In this document: positions 52,414-59,875 of the stretch, one piece after another
How the letters are laid out: each line of letters starts with the position of its first letter
Numbering within the stretch: the stretch's first letter is position 1
Origin: Methanofollis aquaemaris
Lineage (GTDB): Archaea > Halobacteriota > Methanomicrobia > Methanomicrobiales > Methanofollaceae
NCBI RefSeq assembly: GCF_017357525.1
Contig: NZ_CP036172.1
Coordinates: forward strand, 1,462,561 to 1,526,560
DNA length: 64,000 nt
Reading direction: 5' to 3'
Made by a program: the position numbers and the translations under genes
Notes under the pieces: generated by a model
The model's database searches: none
Told to the model about the DNA's origin: nothing
The model's input: only the letters and a program-made list of their open reading frames with translations

Positions 52414-52940
52414 TGTACGAGATTCGGATACATTCCCGCGGCGGACAGGGCGGCGTGACCGCGGCCCGTCTCCTTGCCCTTGCGGCCTTCAGGGACGGGA
52501 AACACGCGACCGCATGTCCCTTCTACGGCGCCGAGCGCCGGGGCGCACCGGTCGTCTCCTTCGTGCGGATCGACGATGCGCCGATCAAGATCTACTCGCA
52601 GATCCGCAACCCCGACATGGTGGTCGTCCTGGACGCCTCGGTCATGGAGACCGTGGACGTCCTCCACGGCCTCAAGGAGGGCGGCAAGGTCGTGGTCAAC
52701 AGCGAGCACCCCCAGGAGTTCCCGGGCTTTGCCTCCTATCATGTCGACCTGACCGGGATCGCCCTGGCCCAGGATCTCGCCATCGCGGGGACGCCCATCG
52801 TCAACACCCCCTTCCTGGGTGCGGCGGCTAAACTCGGGATCGTCTCCGTCGAGTCGGTCAGGCAGGCGATCCGGGAGATGTTCGCGGACGAACGGAACGT
52901 GAAGGTGGCTGAGGCCGCCTACGAGGAGTTGGTCATATGA
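52413..52940 (+). CDS. porC: 2-oxoacid (pyruvate):ferredoxin oxidoreductase, gamma subunit
   Basis: 175 residues. Typical gamma fold: EIRIHSRGGQGGVTAARLLALAAF at the start, YGAERRGAPVVSFVRI, and NPDMVVVLD. It binds CoA-side elements in the complex. GGGTGAGCG precedes the ATG at 52413; seven upstream codons are open but unmatched. It overlaps the delta gene by four bases. Confidence 0.9.
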   Translation: MYEIRIHSRGGQGGVTAARLLALAAFRDGKHATACPFYGAERRGAPVVSFVRIDDAPIKIYSQIRNPDMVVVLDASVMETVDVLHGLKEGGKVVVNSEHPQEFPGFASYHVDLTGIALAQDLAIAGTPIVNTPFLGAAAKLGIVSVESVRQAIREMFADERNVKVAEAAYEELVI

Positions 52941-53182
52941 GAGAACGGCTTGCACTGAGCAGACCGAAGAAGGGCGCATGCGGGCTCACCGGGTCGTGGC
53001 GGGTCTTCCGCCCGGTCGTGGACAGGGAGAAGTGCAACCAGTGCGGTATCTGCGAGATCCACTGCCCCGACGCGGTCATCGACGAGGAACTGAACATCGA
53101 CCTGGACTTCTGCAAGGGCTGCGGGATCTGCGCGGATGTCTGCCCGAAGAAGGCCATCACGATGGTCAGGGAAGAGAAGTAA
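52937..53182 (+). CDS. porD: 2-oxoacid (pyruvate):ferredoxin oxidoreductase, delta subunit
   Basis: 81 residues, an 8Fe ferredoxin: CNQCGICEIHCPDA and CKGCGICADVCPKKA. It passes electrons from the catalytic subunits to free ferredoxin. It is the last gene of the por operon, followed within ten bases by a terminator. Confidence 0.93.
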   Translation: MRERLALSRPKKGACGLTGSWRVFRPVVDREKCNQCGICEIHCPDAVIDEELNIDLDFCKGCGICADVCPKKAITMVREEK

Positions 53183-53191
53183 CTGCATTCG

Positions 53192-53216
53192 GGGGCGTCG
53201 GCCCCTTTTCTTTTTT
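53192..53216 (+). terminator. hairpin terminator of the por operon
   Basis: GGGGC-GTCG-GCCCC directly followed by TTTTCTTTTTT. It ends two bases before the left end of repeat copy 5. Confidence 0.75.
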
Positions 53217-53217
53217 C

Positions 53218-53740
53218 GGCTCTGTAGAATCGGGCATGAACCGAGCGCCCGCTTCAAGCATACCGGATGAAAATCTATATCGCAGTCCCCCAGGGTGCGG
53301 AAGGATCAATCCATGATCCCCCGTCCTTGAGACAGGGCAACGGTCAGAAATCTCTCGGCCTTGCCGCTCCCGCCTATCCTCTGTCCGTGGGGGGCCCGAG
53401 GGGCACCCGCCCCCCGGCGCGAGACATCTGGAAAATATCTGTAATGGGGGCGGCACATCCGATCATCACGCCTTCCCACATCAATCGCGCCGGGGGCGCT
53501 GCCCCCGGACCCCCGGGATGAAGATAGGGTCGGGAAGGCATCATAGATGCTCCTGAAGGTGGGGTTGTCGCCCCGGTCCTATCAGTCAGGCGGGGGGAGC
53601 GGGGGCGGCCAGAAATTGATCGCCCTGCCGCCCCCATCCTGTCTTCGTCCTGGGGCCGGGGGGCAAGGCCCCCCGGCGCGAGACAGCGATGAAGATTCTT
53701 CGAGGGGGCGGCCCCCTCAATCCCCCGGAGTCCCCACGTC
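53218..53740 (+). repeat. dispersed modular repeat, copy 5 (left end, several hairpin modules)
   Basis: Starts GGCTCTGTAGAATCGGGCAT right after the por terminator. Then come GCATACCGGATGAAAATC, a hairpin near 53390-53420 ending GGCGCGAGAC, GGGGGCGGCAC...GATCATCACGCCTTCCC (53446-53476), a second hairpin (CCGGGGGCGCTGCCCCCGG near 53489) with GATAGGGTCGGGAAGGC, and a third GC-rich hairpin around 53650-53680 followed again by GGCGCGAGACAGCG. The internal module GGCGCGAGAC occurs twice, so this copy is extended or tandem. No gene seen; the right border is approximate. Confidence 0.75.
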
Positions 53741-53787
53741 ACCCGTGCATACCCTTTTGACTCAGGCAGAGAGACCAGAGAGATACG

Positions 53788-54978
53788 ATGATCCGGGCAA
53801 ACAGCACGCGGCGGGAGGTCGCTCTCGTCCACTGCCGTCGATATGACGAAGAGGAGGTCTTTCGGTCCGTCGAAAGAGCCGTCGATCTCATCGGCGGGAT
53901 CGGGAGATATATCAAACCGGGAAGCCGGGTGCTCCTCAAGCCCAACCTCCTGATGGGAGCGGGGCCTGAGCGTGCAGTCACCACCCACCCGGCAGTGGTC
54001 TGCGCGGTCGCCCGCCTCCTCTCGGCCCATGGATGTACGGTGATCATCGCCGATTCTCCGGGGGCCGGGACGCGCTATACGAGACGCAACCTGGAACATG
54101 CCTACGAGACGGCCGGGTTCACCGCGGCCGCGGCGTATCCGGGGGTGAGCCTGAGCACCGACACCTCGTCTCAGGAAGTTTCCTGTCCAGAGGGGAAGGT
54201 GATGAAGCGCTTCTCGATCATCGACGAGGCACTCAACGCCGACGCCATCGTTGTCGTCTCCAAGGCGAAGACCCACCTCTTCACCACCTACTCCGGCGCC
54301 GTCAAGAACCTCTTCGGCGTCGTCCCCGGCCTTGAGAAACCGGTTTTTCATGCACGGTTCAGGCAGACGGAACATTTCGCCGAGATGCTCCTCGACCTCA
54401 ACACCTGTGTCGTCCCGGTCCTCCATGTGATGGACGCCGTCATCGGGATGGAGGGCGACGGCCCGATGTCGGGATCGCCAAGACCGATCGGTGCCGTCCT
54501 CGCCTCTCCCGATCCCACGGCCGTCGACATCGTCACGGCGCGATTGATGGGAATGGACCCGGCCACACTCCCGACGATCAACGCAGCGGTCGGCCGGGGA
54601 TGGGTGAGCCCAAACTTCGATGAGATCAAGGTGGTCGGCGACGACGAGGCGGCGGTGGCCGTCCCTGACTTCAGGCACCCCTCCACCCACCCGGCAGCCC
54701 CTGCCGTCTCCTTCCTCAACAGGCAGGTGCTCCGCTTCATGCAGGGACGCGGGACGCTCACCAGGCCCCTGCCTCTCCCCGACCCTGCACGCTGCACCGG
54801 GTGCGGGCGGTGCGTCCTCACCTGCCCGGTGAATGCCATCGCCCTTGAGAACGGAAGGGCCGTGGTTGAGGAGGAGAGATGCATCCGATGCTATTGCTGC
54901 CACGAGATGTGTGAGGAAGGGGCGATCGATCTGAAGCAGGGCCCCCTATCCAGGTTCGTCTCAAGGTTCCTGCCATGA
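53788..54978 (+). CDS. DUF362 protein with C-terminal 2[4Fe-4S] domain
   Basis: 396 residues. The DUF362 core (VLLKPNLLMGAGPERAVTTHPAVV, IIADSPGAG, VSKAKTHLFTTYSGAVKNLFG, MDAVIGMEGDGPMSG) is followed by a ferredoxin-like tail CTGCGRCVLTCPVNAI and CIRCYCCHEMCEEGAI, enough for two 4Fe-4S clusters (one cysteine spacing irregular, CIRCYCCHEMC). Function is unknown; an electron-transfer or cofactor role is inferred. It lies after the por operon with the repeat between. Confidence 0.87.
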   Translation: MIRANSTRREVALVHCRRYDEEEVFRSVERAVDLIGGIGRYIKPGSRVLLKPNLLMGAGPERAVTTHPAVVCAVARLLSAHGCTVIIADSPGAGTRYTRRNLEHAYETAGFTAAAAYPGVSLSTDTSSQEVSCPEGKVMKRFSIIDEALNADAIVVVSKAKTHLFTTYSGAVKNLFGVVPGLEKPVFHARFRQTEHFAEMLLDLNTCVVPVLHVMDAVIGMEGDGPMSGSPRPIGAVLASPDPTAVDIVTARLMGMDPATLPTINAAVGRGWVSPNFDEIKVVGDDEAAVAVPDFRHPSTHPAAPAVSFLNRQVLRFMQGRGTLTRPLPLPDPARCTGCGRCVLTCPVNAIALENGRAVVEEERCIRCYCCHEMCEEGAIDLKQGPLSRFVSRFLP

Positions 54979-55345
54979 TCCTTTATCCCCGCGAAAATAT
55001 CCCCCAAATCAATTTTTAGCCAAAATATAGGCACATAATTCAGAAAAACTATTTTTTAAATTCTCTTTCGCCATACCGGGCACCCAAAAGACCCAGAATT
55101 CCACCATGAGAGGAAGAATGCAGAAATTATTCATTTAAAATGATATAATAATCCCGTAACACCAGTAGATCAAATAGAATAGAATATATATCATTGCATG
55201 GAGATGATCATCCACCCAGGACCTACACCCGGGCACAGAGGAAGAACCTCTCACCCATGGTCTCGGCACCCAGGGGCGGCAATCCATGGGACCTGACAGA
55301 GAGCGACCGGCCGCACTCCCCCCACACACCAGACAGGAGACGACC
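54979..55345. other. AT-rich gap before the chemoreceptor gene, with promoter-like elements
   Basis: No gene supported. The first 220 bases are strongly AT-rich; ATATATA near 55184-55190 followed by an unusually long GC-richer leader of about 130 bases up to the ATG suggests a promoter with a regulated 5' leader. Confidence 0.45.
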
Positions 55346-57478
55346 ATGCCAGATCACGAAAACATTATTGAAAGGTCTCAGGACGAGGCCACCATAACCA
55401 GGGTGATCCTGAAAGGGATGGACCAGGCCCCCGCACCCATCCAGGTCATTGACCCCGAGTACCGTATCCTCTACCTTAACCAGGCCGCAGCCGACCTGAT
55501 CGGAGTACGGGCAGAAGACTGCATCGGGAAACCCTGCCATGCCATCTTCAGGAACAACCTCTGCAACTCTGAAGCATGTCCCTGCAGAAATGCCATGAAG
55601 AGCGGGCAGACCGAGACTGCGAGGACAGAACTCACCGGCGGATGCTGGATCGATTGCAGTGGAGCACCGCTGAAAGACGAGTCCGGACAGATCATCGGAG
55701 CCGTCGAATTCATCCAGGACGTCACGACACAGGTCAGAGCGGCCAGAAACCTCCTTGAGGTCGGCGAAGAGGCACAACAGGGCAACCTCTCGGTCAGGGC
55801 AAGCCTCGATGCCGAAGGCGACTTCCTCGAGATCGCGGAGAATGTCAATACTCTCCTCGATGCTGTCACCGAACCCTTCCAGATCGCCGCAACCGTCATC
55901 CAGGAGATCGGAAGAGGTAAGATCCCGGAGAGAATCAACGGTGAATACGAGGGCGACTTCAAAATCCTCATCGACGACATCAATCGCTGCATCGATGAGC
56001 TCTCAGCCCTTTCCAGCGCCAATGCCGTGCTGAAGCGGATGACCCTGAACGACTACACCCAGCGGGTCGAGGGGGACTTCAACGGCATCTACGCCGACAT
56101 CGCCGCAGAGATCAACACCGTCATCGACCGCCTCCTCGTCGTGCAGAATGTAAGCGCTCACATCGCCGAAGGCAACCTCTCAGACCTCGACGCCCTCAAG
56201 AAAGTCGGCAAACGGTCAGAGAATGATCAGATTCTGCCGGCACTCATCACCATGGAGGAGAGCCTCACCGCTCTTGTCGAGGATACCGAGCGGCTCGCAG
56301 AAGCCGGAGCAGCAGGGAACCTCTCGGTCAGGGCCGACGTCACGCGCCACAAGGGCTCCTTTGCCGAAGCCGTGAGCGGGGTCAACCGTCTTTTCGACGT
56401 CGTCGTCCAGCCGCTCGACGAAGGGATGAATATCGCCGCCGCCCTTGCAGAGGGAGATTATACCAGGCCGTTCTCTGAGGACATCCGGGTTTCAGGCGAC
56501 TTCAAGCGCTTCAAAGATTCACTCAATCAGATCATCGTCAAAGGGAACGCCGTCTTCAGGAAAGTCCAGGAAGCAGCAGAACAGGTCCAGTACGGCACCC
56601 TTGAGGCGAGCAAGGGCGGGGACCAGATCGCCAAGGCCGCCGAACAGGTGGCAAACACCAGCCAGCAGTGCGCCGACCTGAACAAGACGACCCTCACCAA
56701 GATGGAGGATGTCAGCCGGCGGATCAGCGATCTCTCCGCCTCCAACGAGGAAGTTGCAAGCACCTCCCAGGAGATCCTCAGCCGCGCCGATCTGGTGGCC
56801 CAGAAAGGGCGCGACACCCAGGAACTCGGAAGGGAGGCCAACGAGAAGATCGGAGTCGTCGAAAAGATTGCTCACGAGAGCGTGGAGGACATCACCCAGC
56901 TCAACAACGAGATGCACGAGATCGATAAGATCGTCAAGTTGATCACCGACATCTCCAACCAGACCAACCTGCTGGCCCTCAACGCCGCGATCGAGGCGGC
57001 ACGGGCAGGAGAACACGGCCGCGGCTTTGCCGTCGTTGCAGGGGAGGTGAGAAACCTCGCCGGCGAGTCGAAGAAGGCTACCAACGACATCGAGAACCTC
57101 ATCTCATCCATCCAGGCGAAGAGCGAGAAGACGGCCACGGCGATCAGCTCGGCAAACAACGAGATCACCGCAAGCGTCCAGAGCGTGAACAACGCCATCC
57201 TCGCCCTCAACGAGATCGTGGAGGGCGCAGTCGCCGTGACCCATGACATGGGCGAGATCGCCCGGGCTATCGAGGACCAGGCAAACACCACCAACACCGT
57301 CGTCCAGATCGTCGAGGACGGGACGGCGATGACGCGGGAGAGCCTTAATCAGGTCGAAGATCTTGCCGCCCTCGCTGAAGAGACAAGCGCCTCCACCGAG
57401 GAGATCGGGAGCGCGGTCCACGAGCTCAACAGGCTGGCAAGTGATCTGGCTGATGAGATGAAGAAGTTCAAGGTCTGA
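55346..57478 (+). CDS. soluble methyl-accepting chemotaxis protein with Cys-rich PAS domain
   Basis: 710 residues, no membrane segment. A PAS domain (about 25-130) contains a cysteine cluster ([10 protein letters not shown]...CNSEACPC, then CWIDC). HAMP-like repeats occupy about 135-400. The signalling hairpin has [10 protein letters not shown] and the tip [33 protein letters not shown], followed by methylation helices. GGAGACG precedes the ATG at 55346. It signals to CheA through CheW, encoded next door. The PAS cysteines suggest sensing of redox, heme or iron-sulfur state inside the cell. Confidence 0.9.
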   Translation: MPDHENIIERSQDEATITRVILKGMDQAPAPIQVIDPEYRILYLNQAAADLIGVRAEDCIGKPCHAIFRNNLCNSEACPCRNAMKSGQTETARTELTGGCWIDCSGAPLKDESGQIIGAVEFIQDVTTQVRAARNLLEVGEEAQQGNLSVRASLDAEGDFLEIAENVNTLLDAVTEPFQIAATVIQEIGRGKIPERINGEYEGDFKILIDDINRCIDELSALSSANAVLKRMTLNDYTQRVEGDFNGIYADIAAEINTVIDRLLVVQNVSAHIAEGNLSDLDALKKVGKRSENDQILPALITMEESLTALVEDTERLAEAGAAGNLSVRADVTRHKGSFAEAVSGVNRLFDVVVQPLDEGMNIAAALAEGDYTRPFSEDIRVSGDFKRFKDSLNQIIVKGNAVFRKVQEAAEQVQYGTLEASKGGDQIAKAAEQVANTSQQCADLNKTTLTKMEDVSRRISDLSASNEEVASTSQEILSRADLVAQKGRDTQELGREANEKIGVVEKIAHESVEDITQLNNEMHEIDKIVKLITDISNQTNLLALNAAIEAARAGEHGRGFAVVAGEVRNLAGESKKATNDIENLISSIQAKSEKTATAISSANNEITASVQSVNNAILALNEIVEGAVAVTHDMGEIARAIEDQANTTNTVVQIVEDGTAMTRESLNQVEDLAALAEETSASTEEIGSAVHELNRLASDLADEMKKFKV

Positions 57479-57495
57479 TAAAGGAGGTGAATGGC

Positions 57496-57963
57496 ATGGG
57501 AGAGACCATCGATATCGTGGCATTTGAACTCGGGGGCACACGGTATGCCCTCGACATCCTCCTTGCCCGTGAGATCGTGGAGATGCTGCCGGTCACCCCG
57601 GTGCCTCGGGCACCATCCCACATCTCCGGGGTGATCAACCTCAGGGGCGAGGTTACCAATATCATCGACCTCGGCACCCTCCTCCAGATCCCTGAACACC
57701 AGACTGTCCAGAACAAGAAGATCATCGTCCTCGTCCCCGATGTCACCGGCGGGTCCAACATCGGAATGATCGTCGATGATGTCCACTCGGTGATGCAGGT
57801 TGCAGAGAAAGACATCGAGGCGATGGATTCCTCGCTCTGCCGCGAGGCCTATGTGAAGGGGATCATAAGGGCCGGCACGACGACAGACGAAGGAGGGGTC
57901 GGAGGCGACCTCATCATCTGGATAGATATAAAGAAGGCCCTCGAAGACCTCGAATGCTTCTGA
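57496..57963 (+). CDS. cheW: chemotaxis protein CheW
   Basis: 155 residues, SH3-like adaptor that links receptors to CheA. VAFELGGTRYALDILLAREIVEMLPVTPVPRAPSHISGVINLRGEV and DLGTLL match the family. A perfect AAGGAGGTGA at 57481-57490 sets the ATG at 57496; an in-frame GTG at 57487 lies inside that site. It is 17 bases from the receptor gene and clearly in the same transcript. No other che gene is in the window. Confidence 0.95.
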   Translation: MGETIDIVAFELGGTRYALDILLAREIVEMLPVTPVPRAPSHISGVINLRGEVTNIIDLGTLLQIPEHQTVQNKKIIVLVPDVTGGSNIGMIVDDVHSVMQVAEKDIEAMDSSLCREAYVKGIIRAGTTTDEGGVGGDLIIWIDIKKALEDLECF

Positions 57964-58057
57964 ACGACCGGCACCAGCACGCACCACAATCTCAGATCTA
58001 CCGGACCCCGGAAAACCATATATACCGTACCGACAGTCTCTCAACCGGGGGAGACGT

Positions 58058-58375
58058 ATGGACACCTTTGAGGAGAAAGTCCGGGCGATGAAGAATATGG
58101 CCCCTGAAGAAGTTCAGGCGGCGGTTGAGAAGTTGAAATCGATGTGCGTCTGCCAGGGATGTCCGTCGTACAACCGGTGTGCTAAGGAGGGAAACGAGTC
58201 CCTCTTCTGCAGTTCCGGAAAAAGTTTCATGTGCATCAGCGATGAGAAGAGTTGCATCTGTCCCACCTGCCCGGTCCCAAAGGAGATGGGGCTGAAGTAC
58301 ACCTTCTTCTGCACCCGCGGGGCCGAGAAGGCGCAGCGGTACGAGCACACCGTCTGGGGGACGAAGATGGTCTGA
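58058..58375 (+). CDS. DUF2769 family cysteine-rich protein
   Basis: 105 residues with ten or so cysteines, including CVCQGCPSYNRC, LFCSSG, CICPTCPVPKEMGL and FFCTRG, likely binding metal or clusters. It matches the DUF2769 pattern common in methanogens; function unknown. A TATA box (CATATATACC near 58016) and GGGGGAGACGT support an independent transcript. The stop codon lies in the loop of its terminator. Confidence 0.82.
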   Translation: MDTFEEKVRAMKNMAPEEVQAAVEKLKSMCVCQGCPSYNRCAKEGNESLFCSSGKSFMCISDEKSCICPTCPVPKEMGLKYTFFCTRGAEKAQRYEHTVWGTKMV

Positions 58376-58397
58376 AAGACCATCTTCCTGATTTTTT
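58363..58397 (+). terminator. strong hairpin terminator embedded in the end of the DUF2769 gene
   Basis: An 11-bp perfect stem GAAGATGGTCT / AGACCATCTTC with a 3-base loop (GAA), followed a few bases later by seven T. The TGA stop codon straddles the stem-loop junction, so coding and termination overlap. Confidence 0.8.
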
Positions 58398-58479
58398 TCT
58401 CAAAAAAAGTTGGCTCCTCACTGTTTCTTGTGAGTGAAATCTCTGTTAAACCCTTCCGGATTGATCTCGTTGCGGGAGT

Positions 58480-58804
58480 GGCCGGCCCCCCGATTCCCCG
58501 CACGGACCGGGGGGGCAGAGAACAAGAACACCCTCTGAACGGTCACCCCAATCTTCATCCCTGGAGTCCGGGGACAGCGCCCCCGGCACGATTCGTGCGG
58601 GAAGGCACGTCGATCAGAAGGGCCGCCCCAAAAGACCGATCTGAACCTGCCGCCTCTCGCCGGGAGGCGGCGGTTAAGTGGTGCCCTTCTCGCCTTCTTT
58701 GCTGAGAGAGGGATCAAGGATCCTCCACACCTCGAAACACTACTCAAAACAATGTTCAATCGCGTATGCTTGAGGCCGGGGTTCATGTCTGATTCAACAG
58801 AGCC
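58480..58804 (-). repeat. dispersed modular repeat, copy 6 (reverse orientation)
   Basis: Read on the minus strand from 58804: GGCTCTGTTGAATCAGACAT, then GCATACGCGATTGAACATTG and a stretch ending GGATCCTTGATCCCTCTCTC that aligns with the right end of copy 1 (2226 downward). Further on are CGTGCCTTCCC, a hairpin GGGGGCGCTGTCCCC (near 58575-58590) and GATGAAGATTGGGG, as in copies 3 and 5. The far border is approximate. Confidence 0.75.
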
Positions 58805-58817
58805 ATATTTTCAGTCT

Positions 58818-59756
58818 TCAGATCCGGTGCCGCCGACCTGCCTCCTGCTCCCCGGTCTGGCAGAAGGAGGAGCAGGCCGAGCACTGTCGGGCACAGGGCT
58901 CGACCCGGATCGTCACGTTCGCACCGGGGAACGCACACCTGATGTCGGCCTCGATATGTTTCACAAGGTCGAAGGCCATCTGGAGACTGTCGTCCTGTGA
59001 GACGACAAGGTGGAGATCGATGAAACGCTCTGATCCGGCACGCCGAGTTCTGAGTGCGTGGAAATCGACGATATCTGAGGAGTGGTCACAGATGATCCGC
59101 CTGATTCTCTCCTCTTCCTCAAGCGGGAGAGCATGGTCGGTGAGATCAGAGAAGGCCCGGCCGGTCAGGTCACAGGCCGCCTTCATGATCATCACCGCAA
59201 CGCCGAGAGCGAAAACAGCGTCGAGGACGACGAGGCCGGTGAGCCTGATAGCCACGAGCCCGGCAAACATGGCAAGGGAAGAGTACACATCGGTTCGCAG
59301 GTGCCAGGCATCGCTTTCGAGCGCGATCGACCCGGTCTCCTTCGCCACCCGCATCAGGCGGGAGGATACATACCAGTTCACGCCGGCAGAGAGGAGCATC
59401 ACAGCCATGCCGAACCCGAGGGCCTCCATGGCAAGCCCCCCGCCACCGGCGATGAGGGTGCCCGCCGCTTCCCTGATGATCATAAGGGCCGCCACAAAGA
59501 TGAGGATCGCCTCGATAAACCCTGAAAAGTCCTCAAATTTGCCGTGACCGAAACGGTGACAGGCGTCGGCAGGCTCCGACGCTTTTTTCACCGACAAAAA
59601 GGCGATACCCGAGGCTACAAGGTCGATCCCCGAATGAATCGCCTCGGAGATGATGCTGACCGATCCGATCGCACACCCAACGGCGAGTTTCATCGCCACG
59701 AGAAGGGTATTCGAGATTACCGAGAGACGTGCAGTCTTCTGCTTCACCAGATCCAC
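58818..59756 (-). CDS. cation diffusion facilitator (CDF) transporter
   Basis: 312 residues. Six membrane helices and a C-terminal cytosolic domain; the transport site is indicated by SEAIHSGIDLVAS (an H-x-x-x-D helix) and ALESDAWHLRTDVYSSLAMF. The last 30 residues add CARQCSACSSFCQTGEQE, a small cysteine cluster that could bind metal. It exports divalent metal (zinc, iron or manganese). The HSGID variant replaces the commoner HSLTD/HSLVD; specificity is unknown. It lies 120 bases downstream of a P-type ATPase gene on the same strand. Confidence 0.88.
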   Translation of the reverse strand: MDLVKQKTARLSVISNTLLVAMKLAVGCAIGSVSIISEAIHSGIDLVASGIAFLSVKKASEPADACHRFGHGKFEDFSGFIEAILIFVAALMIIREAAGTLIAGGGGLAMEALGFGMAVMLLSAGVNWYVSSRLMRVAKETGSIALESDAWHLRTDVYSSLAMFAGLVAIRLTGLVVLDAVFALGVAVMIMKAACDLTGRAFSDLTDHALPLEEEERIRRIICDHSSDIVDFHALRTRRAGSERFIDLHLVVSQDDSLQMAFDLVKHIEADIRCAFPGANVTIRVEPCARQCSACSSFCQTGEQEAGRRHRI

Positions 59757-59875
59757 AGAACCCGTATCTTCCCGAATGATATCACCATGAAGGGCGGAAG
59801 ATCACCCATCGATAACTTTTATGATTTGCGCTTGAGCGGGATAGGGGTTGTGATCGCCATCCCGCGTGGCCGGGC

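Noticed and set aside
53218-53740. CRISPR array or tandem satellite in the por-DUF362 gap
   Set aside because: Repeated modules are few, of unequal spacing and hairpin-forming, and they recur elsewhere singly; no regular repeat-spacer pattern.
53374-54903. Open frame of 509 codons on the minus strand over the repeat and the DUF362 gene
   Set aside because: It runs antisense through repeat hairpins and DUF362; composition is typical of an antisense shadow.
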